From: Siphonodentalium dalli
Lineage: Eukaryota > Mollusca > Scaphopoda > Gadilida > Siphonodentaliidae
Assembly (NCBI GenBank): GCA_032622095.1
Contig: CP136064.1
Span: 146,260,864 to 146,324,863 of the forward strand
Reading direction: 5' to 3'
Length of the DNA: 64,000 nucleotides
The notes under the pieces were generated by a model. That model saw only the letters and a list, made by a program, of their open reading frames with translations, ran no database searches and was not told the DNA's origin. Below are positions 24,841-36,825 of the stretch, piece by piece. The stretch's first letter is position 1. Each line of letters begins with the position of its first letter. The position numbers and the translations under genes were made by a program.

Positions 24841-25129
24841 TCCCTTTCAAAACTTTTTGCAAAACATATGTTGCGCAGAGCATGATACACTTTGTTATTG
24901 AAGTTAATGTTAGTGTAAACAATATTTATTTGAACAAAAGAACAGAACATCACATTGACAATTATACATATTGAGATAACAAGCCATGAGCCTATGGCTT
25001 TTATAAAATATCTTTTCCTCCAAAAATGTTACCCCGAGTGTCAATACAGACAGCTACAGGGTAAAGAGGACGGGAATTTGAATATTGTTCTGTGTTTTCA
25101 AATAAATGTTGGGAAGTTAGTTAAGTGAG

Positions 25130-25863
25130 TGCAGGGATCAGAAAGATGGAGGAGTGATAGAAGGGATAAGATTATGAAATAGACAAGAAAGATAATAAAG
25201 TAGGTATTGTGTATTGTCCAATATAGAAACGGAATTAGACCCCAAATACGTCTCGGCACCCAGGAGAGATGATGCATGAAAATAAGTATATATTAGGATA
25301 ATTGTTATACTTGTAGTGCATATCAATATAATCTAGATACAATTAGTACATGTAAGTACAATCAGTAGTATAAGTCCATTAATATGCCAAGGTCAGCACG
25401 GTTGAGCATGCACTCCGTGGGCAGACAGACGGATATGCCCGAACACAATGTGCAGAAACGCGACTTACATATAATAAACATACAAGTTATGCACCTTATG
25501 TTCACATACACGATCCCCTGCGCACGGAGCTCACACATTATCGAAGCGTCGACTTTGGATAATAAACAGTTGTACAGCTTCAAATATTATAGAATTTGTT
25601 TCATCGGACATCTCATTAGACCCATATAATAGGACATCAATGTTCACATCTGCTCGCGAAAATGGTAAAGCGGCTATCATATCAGCTCTAATTTGACTAT
25701 ATTCGGGACATTGCAAAAGAAAGTGGTACGCGGATTCAACTACAAATTATCCACAAGAGCAAAATGGCGAATCTCTTACGTAATTTACAACAAGATCTTT
25801 GCTCAGATGGCTGCACCCCAGTCTCATTCTTGTGTGATATACTTGGCCTCTACGAGAGTGACT
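25130..25863 (-). pseudogene. CR1-like retroelement B, 3' end: C-terminal cysteine/histidine domain and 3' UTR
   Basis: On the minus strand the reading frame starting at 25863 gives a histidine- and arginine-rich stretch (YHTRMRLGCSHLSKDL). Next come FCSCG, one in-frame stop, YHFLLQCPEY, and an end at SRRFDNV (stop near 25531). The C-x-CG ... H-x4-C arrangement matches the end of retroelement C at 48088-48230 and is the usual C-terminal zinc-knuckle-like tail of this group. The upstream portion of the same gene lies at 29841-29274, separated by the 3.4-kb unit. Positions 25130-25530 are probably 3' UTR. Confidence 0.8.
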
Positions 25864-25864
25864 A

Positions 25865-28800
25865 CAAGAAAACTAAGATGCATGCATCAGGTCGGCCGTG
25901 AACTATCTACCATAGAATTGTTGTAGCTATCGATTATACATTTTGAAACACCTGTCTGTATGTATGTATGTATGTGTGTATGCGTGAATGCATGTGTGTA
26001 TGTGTTATAGACTCTAACACTGCTCGAATTTGGTATTTAACGTGTCAACTTGACCTCGCTCATAGGCATGTTTCTGGACCTTGACCGATCCGACTAAAAA
26101 TTTGTGTGTAGGACTACTTCGATCCCGGGAGCAATATGGACGGGTCCAATTTCACGTGGGACCATGTTCTCGAACGTGCTGATATAGGCATGTTTCTGGA
26201 CCAATTGAACAATAGTTTGGCCAGACGCTGTATATACTGGGTACTGTCCAGATGGAGGCGATCACAAAAAAAATCCCTAACTAGCCCGAACGAAGTCGAG
26301 TACATCAGCTAGTTTAATATATATTTTGGACATTTGTCTGTCTGTTTGTCTGTTAGCTATGGCCGGGAAAACTGCCGGACAGATTTGACGAAATTTGATA
26401 CCTAGGGGAAATTATTTCCAGGGAGTATTTTGGACGGGTCAAATCTTGATCCCGACCTGACTTTGACATTCAAAAAGATCAATTCAAGGTCAAATCTGGT
26501 AAAACGGAAGTATTTCAACGAAATTTGATACCTACTGTTACTTTTGTCCCAGGAGTGTTTCGGTGGGTCAAATCATGACCCTGACCTGATCTTGACATTC
26601 AAAATTGTCAATTCAAGGTCAAATCGGGTATAAAGCCGGGCGGATTTCGACGGGTACTTTTGTCGTGACTTTTGTCCGGGGAGTGTTTTGGACGGGTCAA
26701 ATCGTGACCCCGACATGACCTTCACCTTTAAAATAGTCAATTCAAGGTTAAATCGCGCATTTCTCCGAAAATCAGAGGGGAACATCCCGGACGAAGTGGG
26801 GTCCACGAGCTACTATTATATATTTCTAGATTTAGTTACAAACTAAATACCTGTATATTGTACAAAGAAATGTTTGACAAATATATCTGTATCAATATTA
26901 CCATACGGGTCATTAAAATAGATACGACGAAACAAATTTTGAAGGGTGCATGTATCAGGTAAATTTTTATATTTCAAATGATGACAGGAATGCAGAAAGT
27001 TGAAGAACCTACGTAATACTGGCTATCCGCATGAAGAGATATACATGTATATAAAAACCAGATGAGGGATATGTCTGTACAGTTGCTAAACAATTCAGTC
27101 ATGCAAAAGAGGATCAAAGAGTAAGATACCAAATTGCTGCCTGTGGTAATGTTTTTTAACGAAATTCGGGAAAATTAGATTACTCTCACCCTGGTTATCC
27201 AGAAGATAATTGTGGAATCTGATGACGATCGGACAAGGGTGTCGTCTGTAGGATCACCAAATTATTTAGCCATAAAAATAGTAAAATTGAAGATCACCGC
27301 TGGCAGTGATGTCTTCACAAGGACAGTTTGAGAACAAAACATGGCTCACATCTAGCGGTGACCCAAAATATCCACATAAGAAAAAGTTCTCCAATAAAAG
27401 CTGGCTGCAGGGTGCGCCAATTGATTCAAATTCGAAATTTAGCAGGGTGTACTGCTTGTGGCCATGTTTTCCCCGCAAATTTGATAGACTGATGGACAAA
27501 ACCACTGAATCCGTTGAATCAATATACATGTATACATGGATTAATTTATATGCATTGTTATACACAGTACTGGTATATAAAGGTACTGAAAATAACTATA
27601 TTACTAGTATACACAAAATAAACCATATATCATGGCTATGGGTTCTAATATCCGAACATGACAGCTGAGAACTTGGTGTGAATTAAAGAGTGGTGGTTTC
27701 TCAAGCATATCTAACCCTCCACGTTAGAAACATGCCATTAAATGTCATAAGTATAATCTAGCTTGAGGACAGAAGTGATCCATAAAACCCCCCTTAATTC
27801 AACCAGGTCCTCGCGCGATGTATGATCGATCACATGATGATCTAGGGGGATTAGAATTGATGTATAAAAACAGCACTGCATGTAAATATAAAATAAAATA
27901 GTGCTACATCTTATTACAGATTATTGCCATATATAATCAGTGATTATACAGACAGTCTGACAAAATAAAGTTTCAGTGACACTCTATCCGAAGAGGGGAA
28001 TAATTTCATCTGTTACAGTCAATGGAGCAATTATGAATCTGGAAAGGTGAAATTTCTAAGTAATACTAGATATCGACATGACGCGATAAAATATAACGTA
28101 AATGCAATATGGCCGCTGGCGACCATTTTTTCCTATGAAATTAAAAAAATATTTGATAGCTCTCATCTGATAGATCAATATCAAGATAAATATGAAGTTT
28201 GGTGATGATCGGATGAGTGAAGTGGACTGTGGTCTGTGCTAAACGGTTTAGTAATGCTTAAAAAGATTCTTACCTTAATATTTTTATGTTCACTTTATTA
28301 ACTTCACTGAGTCATCTTTGTCATGTATTGAGTTTGATATCTTTTGTTAACAGTTTATAAATCATGTATGTCTCATGTTTGTTATTTTAATTTATGTGTT
28401 TATTATCATTAAATAAAGTTGCATTCCTTAAAAAGATTCTTACCTCAATGTTTTTATGTTCACTTTATAAACTCCACTGAGTCATCTTTGTCATGTATTG
28501 AATTTGATATCTTTTGTTAACAGTTTATAAATTATGTATGTCTCGTGTTCTTTATTATATTATATACACTTTATAGTGTGTTTTCAGAACGAAAAAAAAA
28601 TGAATAAAATCAACAAATTTGTAAATTTAAAAACAATTCAAACGTTGTTGTATTCCATGTCCCAGCCCGGACATATACACCAAATTTCAATAATATTCAT
28701 TGAGAAACAACGGACCAAACGCTATATAACACCCGTATACATCTTTTATTCCGAATCGGACTCGGGTACATGTTATAGTAGGTACCGAATTGACACACGT

Positions 28801-29272
28801 CGACTGGGCGAGTTGGCCATGGGGCGATTAGGCCGATTCCGGCACATTCTATAATTTACCGTATGTATCCGTTTACGCGTAGTTTACTTTAGAAAGTTCC
28901 GCAATTAATACCGTAAATAGAGCGACCTTATTTGACAGAGAATGCCTCTGTTATTGATTATCAAGTTGCTGTACATTAAAAACGACAAATTCACATGCTC
29001 GTTCAAGCGCAGTAGTCTATTTTCCCCATGTTAAAGGACATCCACAAATACTAAATAACGCTAACCTACTGCCGAATGTTTGACACGACAACTGTTAACA
29101 TATTTGGGCTGAATTCATCTGACGCGGTATTATTCCTCAAAATAAACAACAAAACCATCGTTACTTGGAAATGTAATTTGGGCTAACATTTACATAAATC
29201 CTCCAGATCAATTATCCGACACACACGTCAGATGAAAAAGTCACATGAAGTAACCGGCCAAATTGGCCGAAA
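25865..29272 (-). mobile_element. 3.4-kb composite mobile unit, right copy
   Basis: The inverse of 4448-7847, 3408 bp long. It contains the same nested parts: two family A copies (25930-26315 and 26316-26815), a HINE-like degraded section (about 27000-28250), and the terminal palindrome GATGCATGCATC near its 25865 end. It splits the coding sequence of retroelement B. The frame on one side ends in FYY plus a CA dinucleotide, and on the other resumes with the T that completes that codon, so the pre-insertion sequence loses and gains nothing. It was therefore inserted between A and T with no target duplication. Confidence 0.75.
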
Positions 29273-29273
29273 T

Positions 29274-29841
29274 GATAATAAAACTTAGCTAAATTAGTAT
29301 GACCGACCTTCAGAAGACGCTTGAATTCTTCCACGGTTGATGATGCTTTTATTGAGACAGGTATATTATTCCATGCGCGTATTGCTGACGGTAAGAACGT
29401 ATCCATATATTTATTTCTGTTACTATTTGGAGGGTGAATACTTACGCGTCTGTGATTATATCCAGAAGATGTCGAATCGGGTGGGATCATGGTTGAAAGA
29501 TAAGATGGGGCCTGATTTCTATGCATCTTGTAAAATAATATCATTTGTTGAGTATGTCTCCTGGATGAAAGGGTTTCCCAATCAGTTTCAAGTAATAACT
29601 TTTTATCACTGACACTTCTGGTAGCCCCAGTAACAATCCTCGCCATCTCATATTGAATATCTTCAATTTTGTCACTCTTATAAATTGGTATATTATTCCA
29701 AACAGGTGACGCATATTCGAGTATCGGCCTTACATATGAGAAATGGGATTTTTCAAGTGTTGTCCTGCTCAGTCGGAATTTATGTCTCCGAATATGATTT
29801 ACTCTTTTCCAGGCCTTCTCGGTTATCGTTTGTATATGAGT
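29274..29841 (-). pseudogene. CR1-like retroelement B, reverse transcriptase thumb region
   Basis: An open minus-strand frame of about 189 codons with, in order: HIQTITEKAW, FRLSRTTLEK, YVRPILEYASPVW, MARIVTGA, FYKMHRNQAPSYL, FLPSAIRAWNNIP and STVEEFKRLL. This is the region C-terminal to the catalytic palm in CR1/L2-type ORF2 proteins. It aligns block for block with 47560-48030 of retroelement C. At 29842 it meets a stop and HINE tandem repeats, so the copy lacks the endonuclease and the catalytic palm. The 3' part of the gene continues at 25863. Confidence 0.85.
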
Positions 29842-30225
29842 TTAATGTTATCATCCGCAGGCATCTAAAGGTTAATATTCTCATGTTTTGTCATGGAAGT
29901 TAATGTTGTCGTCTGCAGGCATCAGGGAGGTTAACATTGGCTTGCTGTTTCATGGATGTTAATGTTGTCATCTGCAGGCATCAAGGAGGTTAACGTTGGC
30001 CTGCATGTTTTGTCATGGAAGTTAATGTTGTCATTATTAAATAAAGGAGGTAAACATATGCTTGCTTTCTCATTAAAGTTAATGTTTTCATGATTCACAA
30101 CCATCAACGTGGTTAACATCAAAAGGCATTTATTTTAGCACAGGTATCCTCACTATGTTCTGATGTCCGACAGGTATCAGTAATTATTCATTAAAAGCAG
30201 TTAAGCTACAGTGTCATTGACACTT
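29840..30225 (+). mobile_element. HINE-like fragment with about 62-bp repeats and 3' hairpin end
   Basis: Tandem units of roughly 60-65 bp (catggaagttaatgttgtc, then tctgcaggcatc, then ggaggttaac) occupy 29840-30120, about four units. After a short unique part comes the HINE 3' end: cagttaagctac followed by AGTGTCATTGACACT at about 30202-30216. The repeat unit differs from that of copies a, c, d and f, but the terminus is the same, so this is a separate subfamily. Confidence 0.65.
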
Positions 30226-30525
30226 TCATTTTTTTAATAGTAATATGTAAGTGACTAAAAGATTAAAATACATTTTGAAATATAACAGAAGTAAATGTCA
30301 ATCTGTCATGGATATATATAAGATAATGACCATATCATGCATATGGCATGTCACAAGAGCGAAAAGTCTGATTGAATATGTATGCATTTAAACTTGAATT
30401 TAAGTTACCAAGTATGAAATAATTAAGGTGAATATCAGTTACCGAATTGTCCATGACCTGTCAAAATTGAAGTTTAACTATGAATAATAAGAATATATGT
30501 TAATAGATTTTGTCATAAATAGATC

Positions 30526-30780
30526 ATTTTTAGCTAAACTTGACAAAGTCAAGATGAGCTATTGTCGTCAGTTAGCGTCCGTCCATCTGTACGGCATCAA
30601 CTTTTGGCTTTGGCACACCCTTCTGGTCACATTTATGAACCGATTTTCTCGAAAACTTTATATTATGTGTACCCACATCAGTGGTACACATAATGTCGGC
30701 ATCTGCGTTGTCGAGTCAGCGTGTGTCCCGGCATCTGCCCGTCTGTCCATCCGTCTGAGTTAACATTTGCGGGTTAGGGG
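30526..30780 (+). mobile_element. HINE-like fragment, subfamily 2, 5' end
   Basis: Starts TTAGCTAAACTTGACAAAG with a CTTGAC-AAA-GTCAAG hairpin, then gagctattgtcgtc. This is followed by ctttggcacacccttctgg and gattttctcgaaaac lines that also occur at 41265-41460. A further piece at 30660-30760 (ggtacacataatgtcggc) recurs near 62636. Confidence 0.55.
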
Positions 30781-32151
30781 CTAAATTAGTCGCCCATCCC
30801 AGGTTTATGGGCTATTTTGGATTATGGGCTAGAGCCCCTAATCCTTCAGAAGTAGTGCTAATTTTAAATTAATCCGGGGGGGGGGGGGGTTGAAAAAGTG
30901 ATTTGGAAAATAGCCCTCAAGCAGTGGTATTTGTTTTTTTCGGACTGTCATTGGACTGTCACCGGTTTGGGGGCTACAATAGGTATTATGAGATAAAATT
31001 GGGAGTCTTGGCCGGTTTTGGACATATTTATGGGCTATTTAGCCCATTATAATAGAAATTTTGTACATGGACACAGTAAATAGCCCATTATCCTTACATG
31101 GACACAGGGGATAGCCCATCATCCTTGGACAAAAAGTAGCCCTTAGACTTAGTTGTTGTATCCCATAAACCTCTAATGTCGGTAGTACCGTCCGGGCTCC
31201 ATCGGTATCCGATAACTTGAAAATGCTTTGAGATATCAACTCCAAATTTTACATATGGATAAAACTCATCAATAGGCCGATTGAATTCGAAAATGAGGCC
31301 TGCTCGTCAATTAGGGGGTTAGGGGTGGGGTTTGTTTAGGTAAAATGTTAATTTTCATTGTTACTTGCGCCAGTCCATGCTGGACGCAAGTAATGTTTTC
31401 GGCTCGGATGTCTGTTTATCCTTCCTTCCTTCCTTCCGTGAATATGTTACGTCATACCGGAAGTACATACTGTAAAAAATGAACACCCGCTAATATGAAA
31501 TGGTTGCAATTTATTGTAATTTAAATCCACATATATACTTAATTTGCATTGTTATCTGGTTTTATTTTGGTAATAAATCGTTCAGAAATGAACAATATTG
31601 AATTATTTCTTTCTGGAAACCGATCAAGACGCCATGACGTCACGACGCACATCAGGACGTCACAAGCTACATGGGTGCGCAAAACACCAGACATGATTGC
31701 GTCGATGTCCAGACAGCTGAGACTCGTATTACACGGACAGGCTAAACCATTCCATCTGCCAACAACTTCGTGTTTTATTATTATAAATATATATACTGCA
31801 TGTAAAACAAACGTCGGCAACAGTACATGCCCATTAGAAGCCTATTTTATATAACTTGAAACTCGAGGAAATGAGTTGAGATCAAGTCGTTTTTTTTCGC
31901 AGTGACTGTGAGGTGCGAACATATTTCTGGAAAGTTCAAAACATTTTCGAAAGATCCTGGTGCATATAAATCATGTCCGGCCAAACAGCCGAGCGCGTGG
32001 TTCAATTGAAAAACAATTGCACTGAAAATGTGAAATGCCTTATTAATTAACTGGGAAAACAAGCTTTCTCATTCTCAACGCAATAGACATTTTGATATGT
32101 TCCCGAAGTCTGTAGATCAGTCGCTAAGGGCATGTTCACATTGACACATTG
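30781..32151. repeat. Diverged non-coding repeats, no gene
   Basis: Includes a G13 run near 30880 and a (TTCC)n run at about 31421-31437. The segment 31230-31360 (tatcaactccaaattttacat; gccgattgaattcgaaaatg) recurs in 33140-33610 and, more diverged, at 33630-33790 and 33800-33940. The unit is roughly 170-180 bp once insertions are discounted. No protein motif is visible. Confidence 0.5.
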
Positions 32152-32639
32152 TTAAAGGTACTCAATCCGATAAAACTCCTCTCAATTACTATTTCAATGG
32201 CCTCGGGGGTAAAAAATATTTGATTCGAGTCGAGGAAGTCACCAATCAAAGCTCAGATTTGTTAGATATCGATTTTAGAAATCTATTATTTTTCATTATC
32301 GGGAATACTTTCTGGCCCAGATCTCAGGCAAACTTGCGTTATTATTACCACTTGATTTTAGAGTTATCCATCCTTGTCTGTTTGAATAGAGTTTTGGTGT
32401 ACAAATCTCGAGCAGGATACGAAATTGACGGCAATTATTAGTACTCATCTCGAGAACATAACAAATTTCAAAAATCAATATCTAATAACTCTGAGCTTTG
32501 TTTGATGGGTTCCTCGACTAGAATCAAATATTTTTTACCCCCAAAGCCAAAGAAATAGTAATATAGGACCCTCTGATCGGATTGTTGTTGTTGGAATCTG
32601 TTCAGATGGGGACCCTCTGTTCGGATTGAGTACCTTTAA
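32152..32639. mobile_element. MITE-2, copy 2
   Basis: A 488-bp copy of the element at 3330-3804, in opposite orientation, flanked by TTAA at 32152-32155 and 32636-32639. It shows the same AGGTACTCAATCCGA termini and the same paired arms of about 200 bp, each with a TTCGAGTCGAGG or TCTAGTCGAGG block. The inner region (ctggcccagatctcaggcaa) is the loop. Confidence 0.85.
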
Positions 32640-33181
32640 CCAAAGACTAACCAATGATCGCGTTTCATTTATTTAATTGTGTCGGTATTTTGTAATTTAC
32701 TTTGATGGTTTTTGCCACTAGCATATCCACTTGATATCATTCTAGTCAAACTAGTAAGTTAACCCAATTGGTATATAATATAGCATCGTCGGCAACCAAT
32801 CGTCTTCACACCTTTCATATGAACGATGTCTATATTGTTATATTAATATGTCAAACAACTCGTACGTATTACTAAGACTATCATTAGTGTAACTAGTGTA
32901 GATCAACTTGAGATAACAGAGATATTATGTCCGTATACACACAACTATTTCAGCGATGGATGAACAGAGATTTGATATCTAGATTTTTGTTATCGATCTC
33001 TCAAACGAGGGGCCAGCACCCGTGGTTCAAACTGTTGTTGGCAAGACACCACACAACATGCCAAATGTGTGATGGGCGCAAGTATAGGCAGCTCCAGTGA
33101 GTGCATTCTAGTTCGGTATGCTATCAACTCAAGAAAGCTTTACGATATCAATTCCAAATTTTAAATATGCATAAAACTTGA

Positions 33182-33517
33182 TTAACCTCTTCGCTGCTAT
33201 GACGTCCGTAACTATTACGGACGTAAAAGTGCACGCCGTGTGCTATATGGTCCGTAGGTACTACGGACCTACTTCAGCACACTAGAAGTAGGCCATTATA
33301 CATAACTGGAACTCAAAGATTAGTGCATCGGAATAACTGTATCTCTACGTTTCAAAAAGTGTATGATGTCCCACGATTGTGAACGATAATAGCTTTCAGC
33401 TGAGTCAGTTGTATGGTTCTTGTGACATTCCCGCTATATTTTCCCATTGGAAAATGCCAATAACGTCAACAGCCCAGCACACGACGTCATAACGTCATTT
33501 AGCAGCGAAGAGGTTAA
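33182..33517. mobile_element. MITE-3, piggyBac-like, with paralogous empty site
   Basis: Flanked by TTAA (33182-33185 and 33514-33517), with termini CCTCTTCGCTGCTA and its inverse TAGCAGCGAAGAGG. It has the CCY start and TTAA target of piggyBac elements. Two internal palindromes (CCGTAACTATTACGG; GGTCCGTAGGTACTACGGACC, 21 bases) give further hairpins. The related sequence at 31255-31290 runs from ataaaactcatcaa directly into taggccgattg, so it represents the unoccupied site. Confidence 0.85.
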
Positions 33518-35094
33518 TAAGCCGATTGAGTTCGAAAATGGGGCCAGCCCGCCAATCAGGGGGTGAAGGTGGTGTGTCTTTGTGGGTAGAATGTTCATTT
33601 TCTTACTTATGAAGTGTATACCTGAAGAATGGTTATAAAGGTATCAATTCTAATTTTGTTATGTGTATGATACTGGACAATAGGCCAATATCATCACATG
33701 GGGTCGGCCCGCCAATTATATATATATATATATATATAAATTAGTGGCAGATGGGTGGGGTTTGTTGTGGGTAAAATCGTTTTCATTCTTTAATTGGTAC
33801 AATAATGGTGTGATATACCAATTTCAAATTCTACCTGTGGACAATACTCATGAATATGTTGCTCTATTTCTCGCATGTGACTGGCCCACCAATTAGTGGC
33901 TATAAGGGCAGGTGTTGTCTTTTGGGTAAATTTTTCTTCAAGTGGCTTCACAAAAACCCCATGGTCGATTTAGCTCAAATTTTATCTACAGGTTTGTTGT
34001 ATGATGGAGGGATGTAATTCACTATATGCTAATCAGGCGTGGATTAGGGAGCTTAGTTTCTTCTGCCAGTTTATTTTTTTCCCTCAAAATTCACTTGGCC
34101 CTTTAACTCAAATTCAGTGAGCAAGTTTCCTTGGTGACGGGGAATAAAATGTGTTGAAAAGGTCCCAATATGTTGATTAGGGGTGAACTTATGGTGCATT
34201 GAACCATCTTGAACAGACAAATATGCACTTCTCCAGGTGCTAAAATAACCCTTACCAGTATGAATGGTGTATCTAACATCTAGCTCTGATAATGGCATTA
34301 TTGGTTATAGCGGTTATCACTGGGCACAGAGGTCATTAATCATCTCCTGGCAAGGCATATATAATATATCTGGTTTGTTTACTTTTAATGACTTCCTTTT
34401 GTAACATATGGTAAATGTCATTAGCAAGATTAAATAAATAAAAAGAGCATTCAGTTCTACATCAATGCATTTTGTTCTTAACTCTCTTGATTTTAGAACC
34501 AGAAGTATTATAGGGCACTATAAGAAACCTATTGAACAGTGATTCACTATAGTTGAAGATATGTGCCATTAGAGTTTATTCCCTGTTCAGAGAATGACAA
34601 TAATTTCATGTGATATGATTATTAGCAACCATTATGCAGAGTGTCTTGAAATACAACAGTTTTAACCCACAAGGCTCCAACAATCTTTTTTCAGCATGAT
34701 ACATGTCAAGTCTGATAGTGGCAATATAGGTAGAACTCAGACTTAAGTAGTTTTTGCTTCGATGCTCTTTTGAGCTGAACCTATATATATAACTGTTCAT
34801 GAAACATTTTTTTTTAATTAAATTTATTTGAAACCTTGACCATATACATATATTCAGCGTACTGTAGAGCTAATACCATGGAGGCATTTACCTGCATTAT
34901 TTGTGAATTTGGTTTTAGGATCAAATATATTAATTAGGGGCCAGAGTATGGGGGTTCATATAGTTTTGGTTACTTGGTTTAGAAAAATAGCTTATTCTCT
35001 AGAGCCACCTGGTGAATTCTTTCAAATTTGATTTGAAGCATTATTGGAACCTTCTGTTCCAGATTAGTTCAAGGTGTCTAGCTTGACTGATTTT
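33518..35094. other. No gene; (TA)n at 33716-33739
   Basis: Diverged repeats to about 33940 (ggcccgccaatta; ggcccaccaattagtggc), a short TA tract, and then AT-rich sequence to 35094 in which I see no coding motif or element boundary. Confidence 0.5.
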
Positions 35095-36817
35095 TAGCTC
35101 AACTTTACTTTGTAAAGTTTGAGCTATTGCCATGGCTTGGTATCCGTCGTGCGTGTGTGCGTGTGTGCGTGATTCGTCAACAATTTCCTTTAGCACGGGC
35201 TACAGTTATGAAATTTGTCATGTATGTTCACATTGACATGTAGATGGGAACGAGTCATTTTGGGGTCATTAGGACAAAAAACATGGCCGCCAGCGGCCAT
35301 CTTTGATTTCAAAATATAATCCATTAGCACGGGCCACAGGTCGTACTCTTCGCCTGATCATCATGAAATTTGTCATGGATGTTAATTTTGACATGTAGAT
35401 GGGAACGAGTAATTTTGGGGTCATTCGGCCAAAAAACATGGCCGCCAGCAGCTATCTTGGATTTTACTCTTTGTATGACTAAATTTTTTAGCACGGGCTA
35501 CAGGTCGTACCTTTAGTCTGATCGTCATAAAATTTGTCATGGATGTTAACAATGACATGTAGATGGGAACGAGTCATTTTGGAGTCATTCGGCCGAAAAA
35601 AATGGCCGCCAGCAGCCATCTTGGATTTTACTCTTTGTATGACTAAATCCTTTAGCACGGGCTACAGGTCGTACCTTTATTCTGATCATCATAAAATTTG
35701 TCATGAATGTTAATAATGACATGTAGATGGGAACGAGTCATTTTGGAGTCATTCGGCCAAAAAACATGGCCACCAGCAGCCATCTTGGATTTTACTCTTT
35801 GTATGACTAAATCCTTTAGCACGGACTACAGGTCGTACCTTGAGTCTGATCATCATGAATTTTTTCAAGGCTGTTGAAATTGGAATGTAGATGGGAGCGA
35901 GGCATTTTGGGGTCATTCGGACGAAAAACATGGCCACCAGCGGCCATCTTTGATTTCAAAATTCAATCCATTAGCACGGGCAACAGGTGGTACTGTTCGT
36001 CTGATCATCATGAAATTTGTTATGGATCTTAATATTGACATGTAGATGGGAACGATTAATTTTGGGGTCATTCAGCCAAAAAACATGGCCGCAGCAGCCA
36101 TCTTGGATTTTACTCTTTGTATGACTAAATCCTTTGGCACTGGCTACAGGTCGTACCTTTAGTCTGATCATCATAAAATTTGTCATGGATGTTAACAATG
36201 ACATGTAGATGGGAACGAGTCATTTTGGGGTCATTCGACCGAAAAACATGGCCACCAGCGGCCATCTTTGATTTCAAAATTCAATTCATTAGCACGGGCT
36301 ACAGGTCGTACTGTTTATCTGATCATCATACAATTTGTCATGGATGTTAATATTGACATGTAGATGGGAACAAGTAATTTTGGGGTCATTCGGTCAAAAA
36401 ACATGGCCGCCAGCAGCCATCTTGGATTTTACTCTTTGCATGACTAAATCCTTTGGCATGGGCTACAGGTCGTACCTTTGGTCAGATCATTATGAAATTT
36501 GTCTTGACTTTTGACATGTAGATGGGAACGAGTCATTTTGGTGTTATTCGGCATTAAAACGTGGCTGCCAGCAGCCATCTTGGATTCTACTCTTTGCATG
36601 ACTAAAGCTATTCCAAATCGTTGGAAAACATAGCCGCCAGCAACCATCTTAGATTTTACTTTTATATACATGTATATATATATCTCTTCATGTTGATAAA
36701 CTAGTAAATTAGACATTCAACATTCCTGATCACTCCATCGACAGTAACACATTAAATTATTCCCTTTCCAAGTTGAGCTACAGTGTCATTGACACTTTCA
36801 TTAGGAAGGCTATTGGT
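35095..36817 (+). mobile_element. HINE/Helentron-like element, best-preserved copy (c)
   Basis: The 5' end is a hairpin: AGCTCAACTTTAC, a TTT loop, and GTAAAGTTTGAGCT, followed by attgccatggcttggtatcc and a gtgtgtgcgtgtgtg spacer. Roughly ten core units of 157-165 bp follow ('acatggccg' words from 35281 to 36559). The 3' end is AAGTTGAGCTA at 36770-36780 and hairpin AGTGTCATTGACACT at 36782-36796, then ttcat. The TAGCTCAACTT start and AAGTTGAGCTA end form a subterminal inverted repeat. Hairpin ends, subterminal inverted repeats, no coding content and central tandem repeats are features known for Helentron-derived HINEs; the assignment here is by structure only. Confidence 0.75.
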
Positions 36818-36825
36818 CAAATACA

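Noticed and set aside
4448-29272. Inverted 3.4-kb pair as a simple assembly duplication
   Set aside because: The copies differ by substitutions and several indels, have unrelated flanks, and the right copy interrupts a coding sequence precisely; an artefact would not do this. Read-level data could still revise it.
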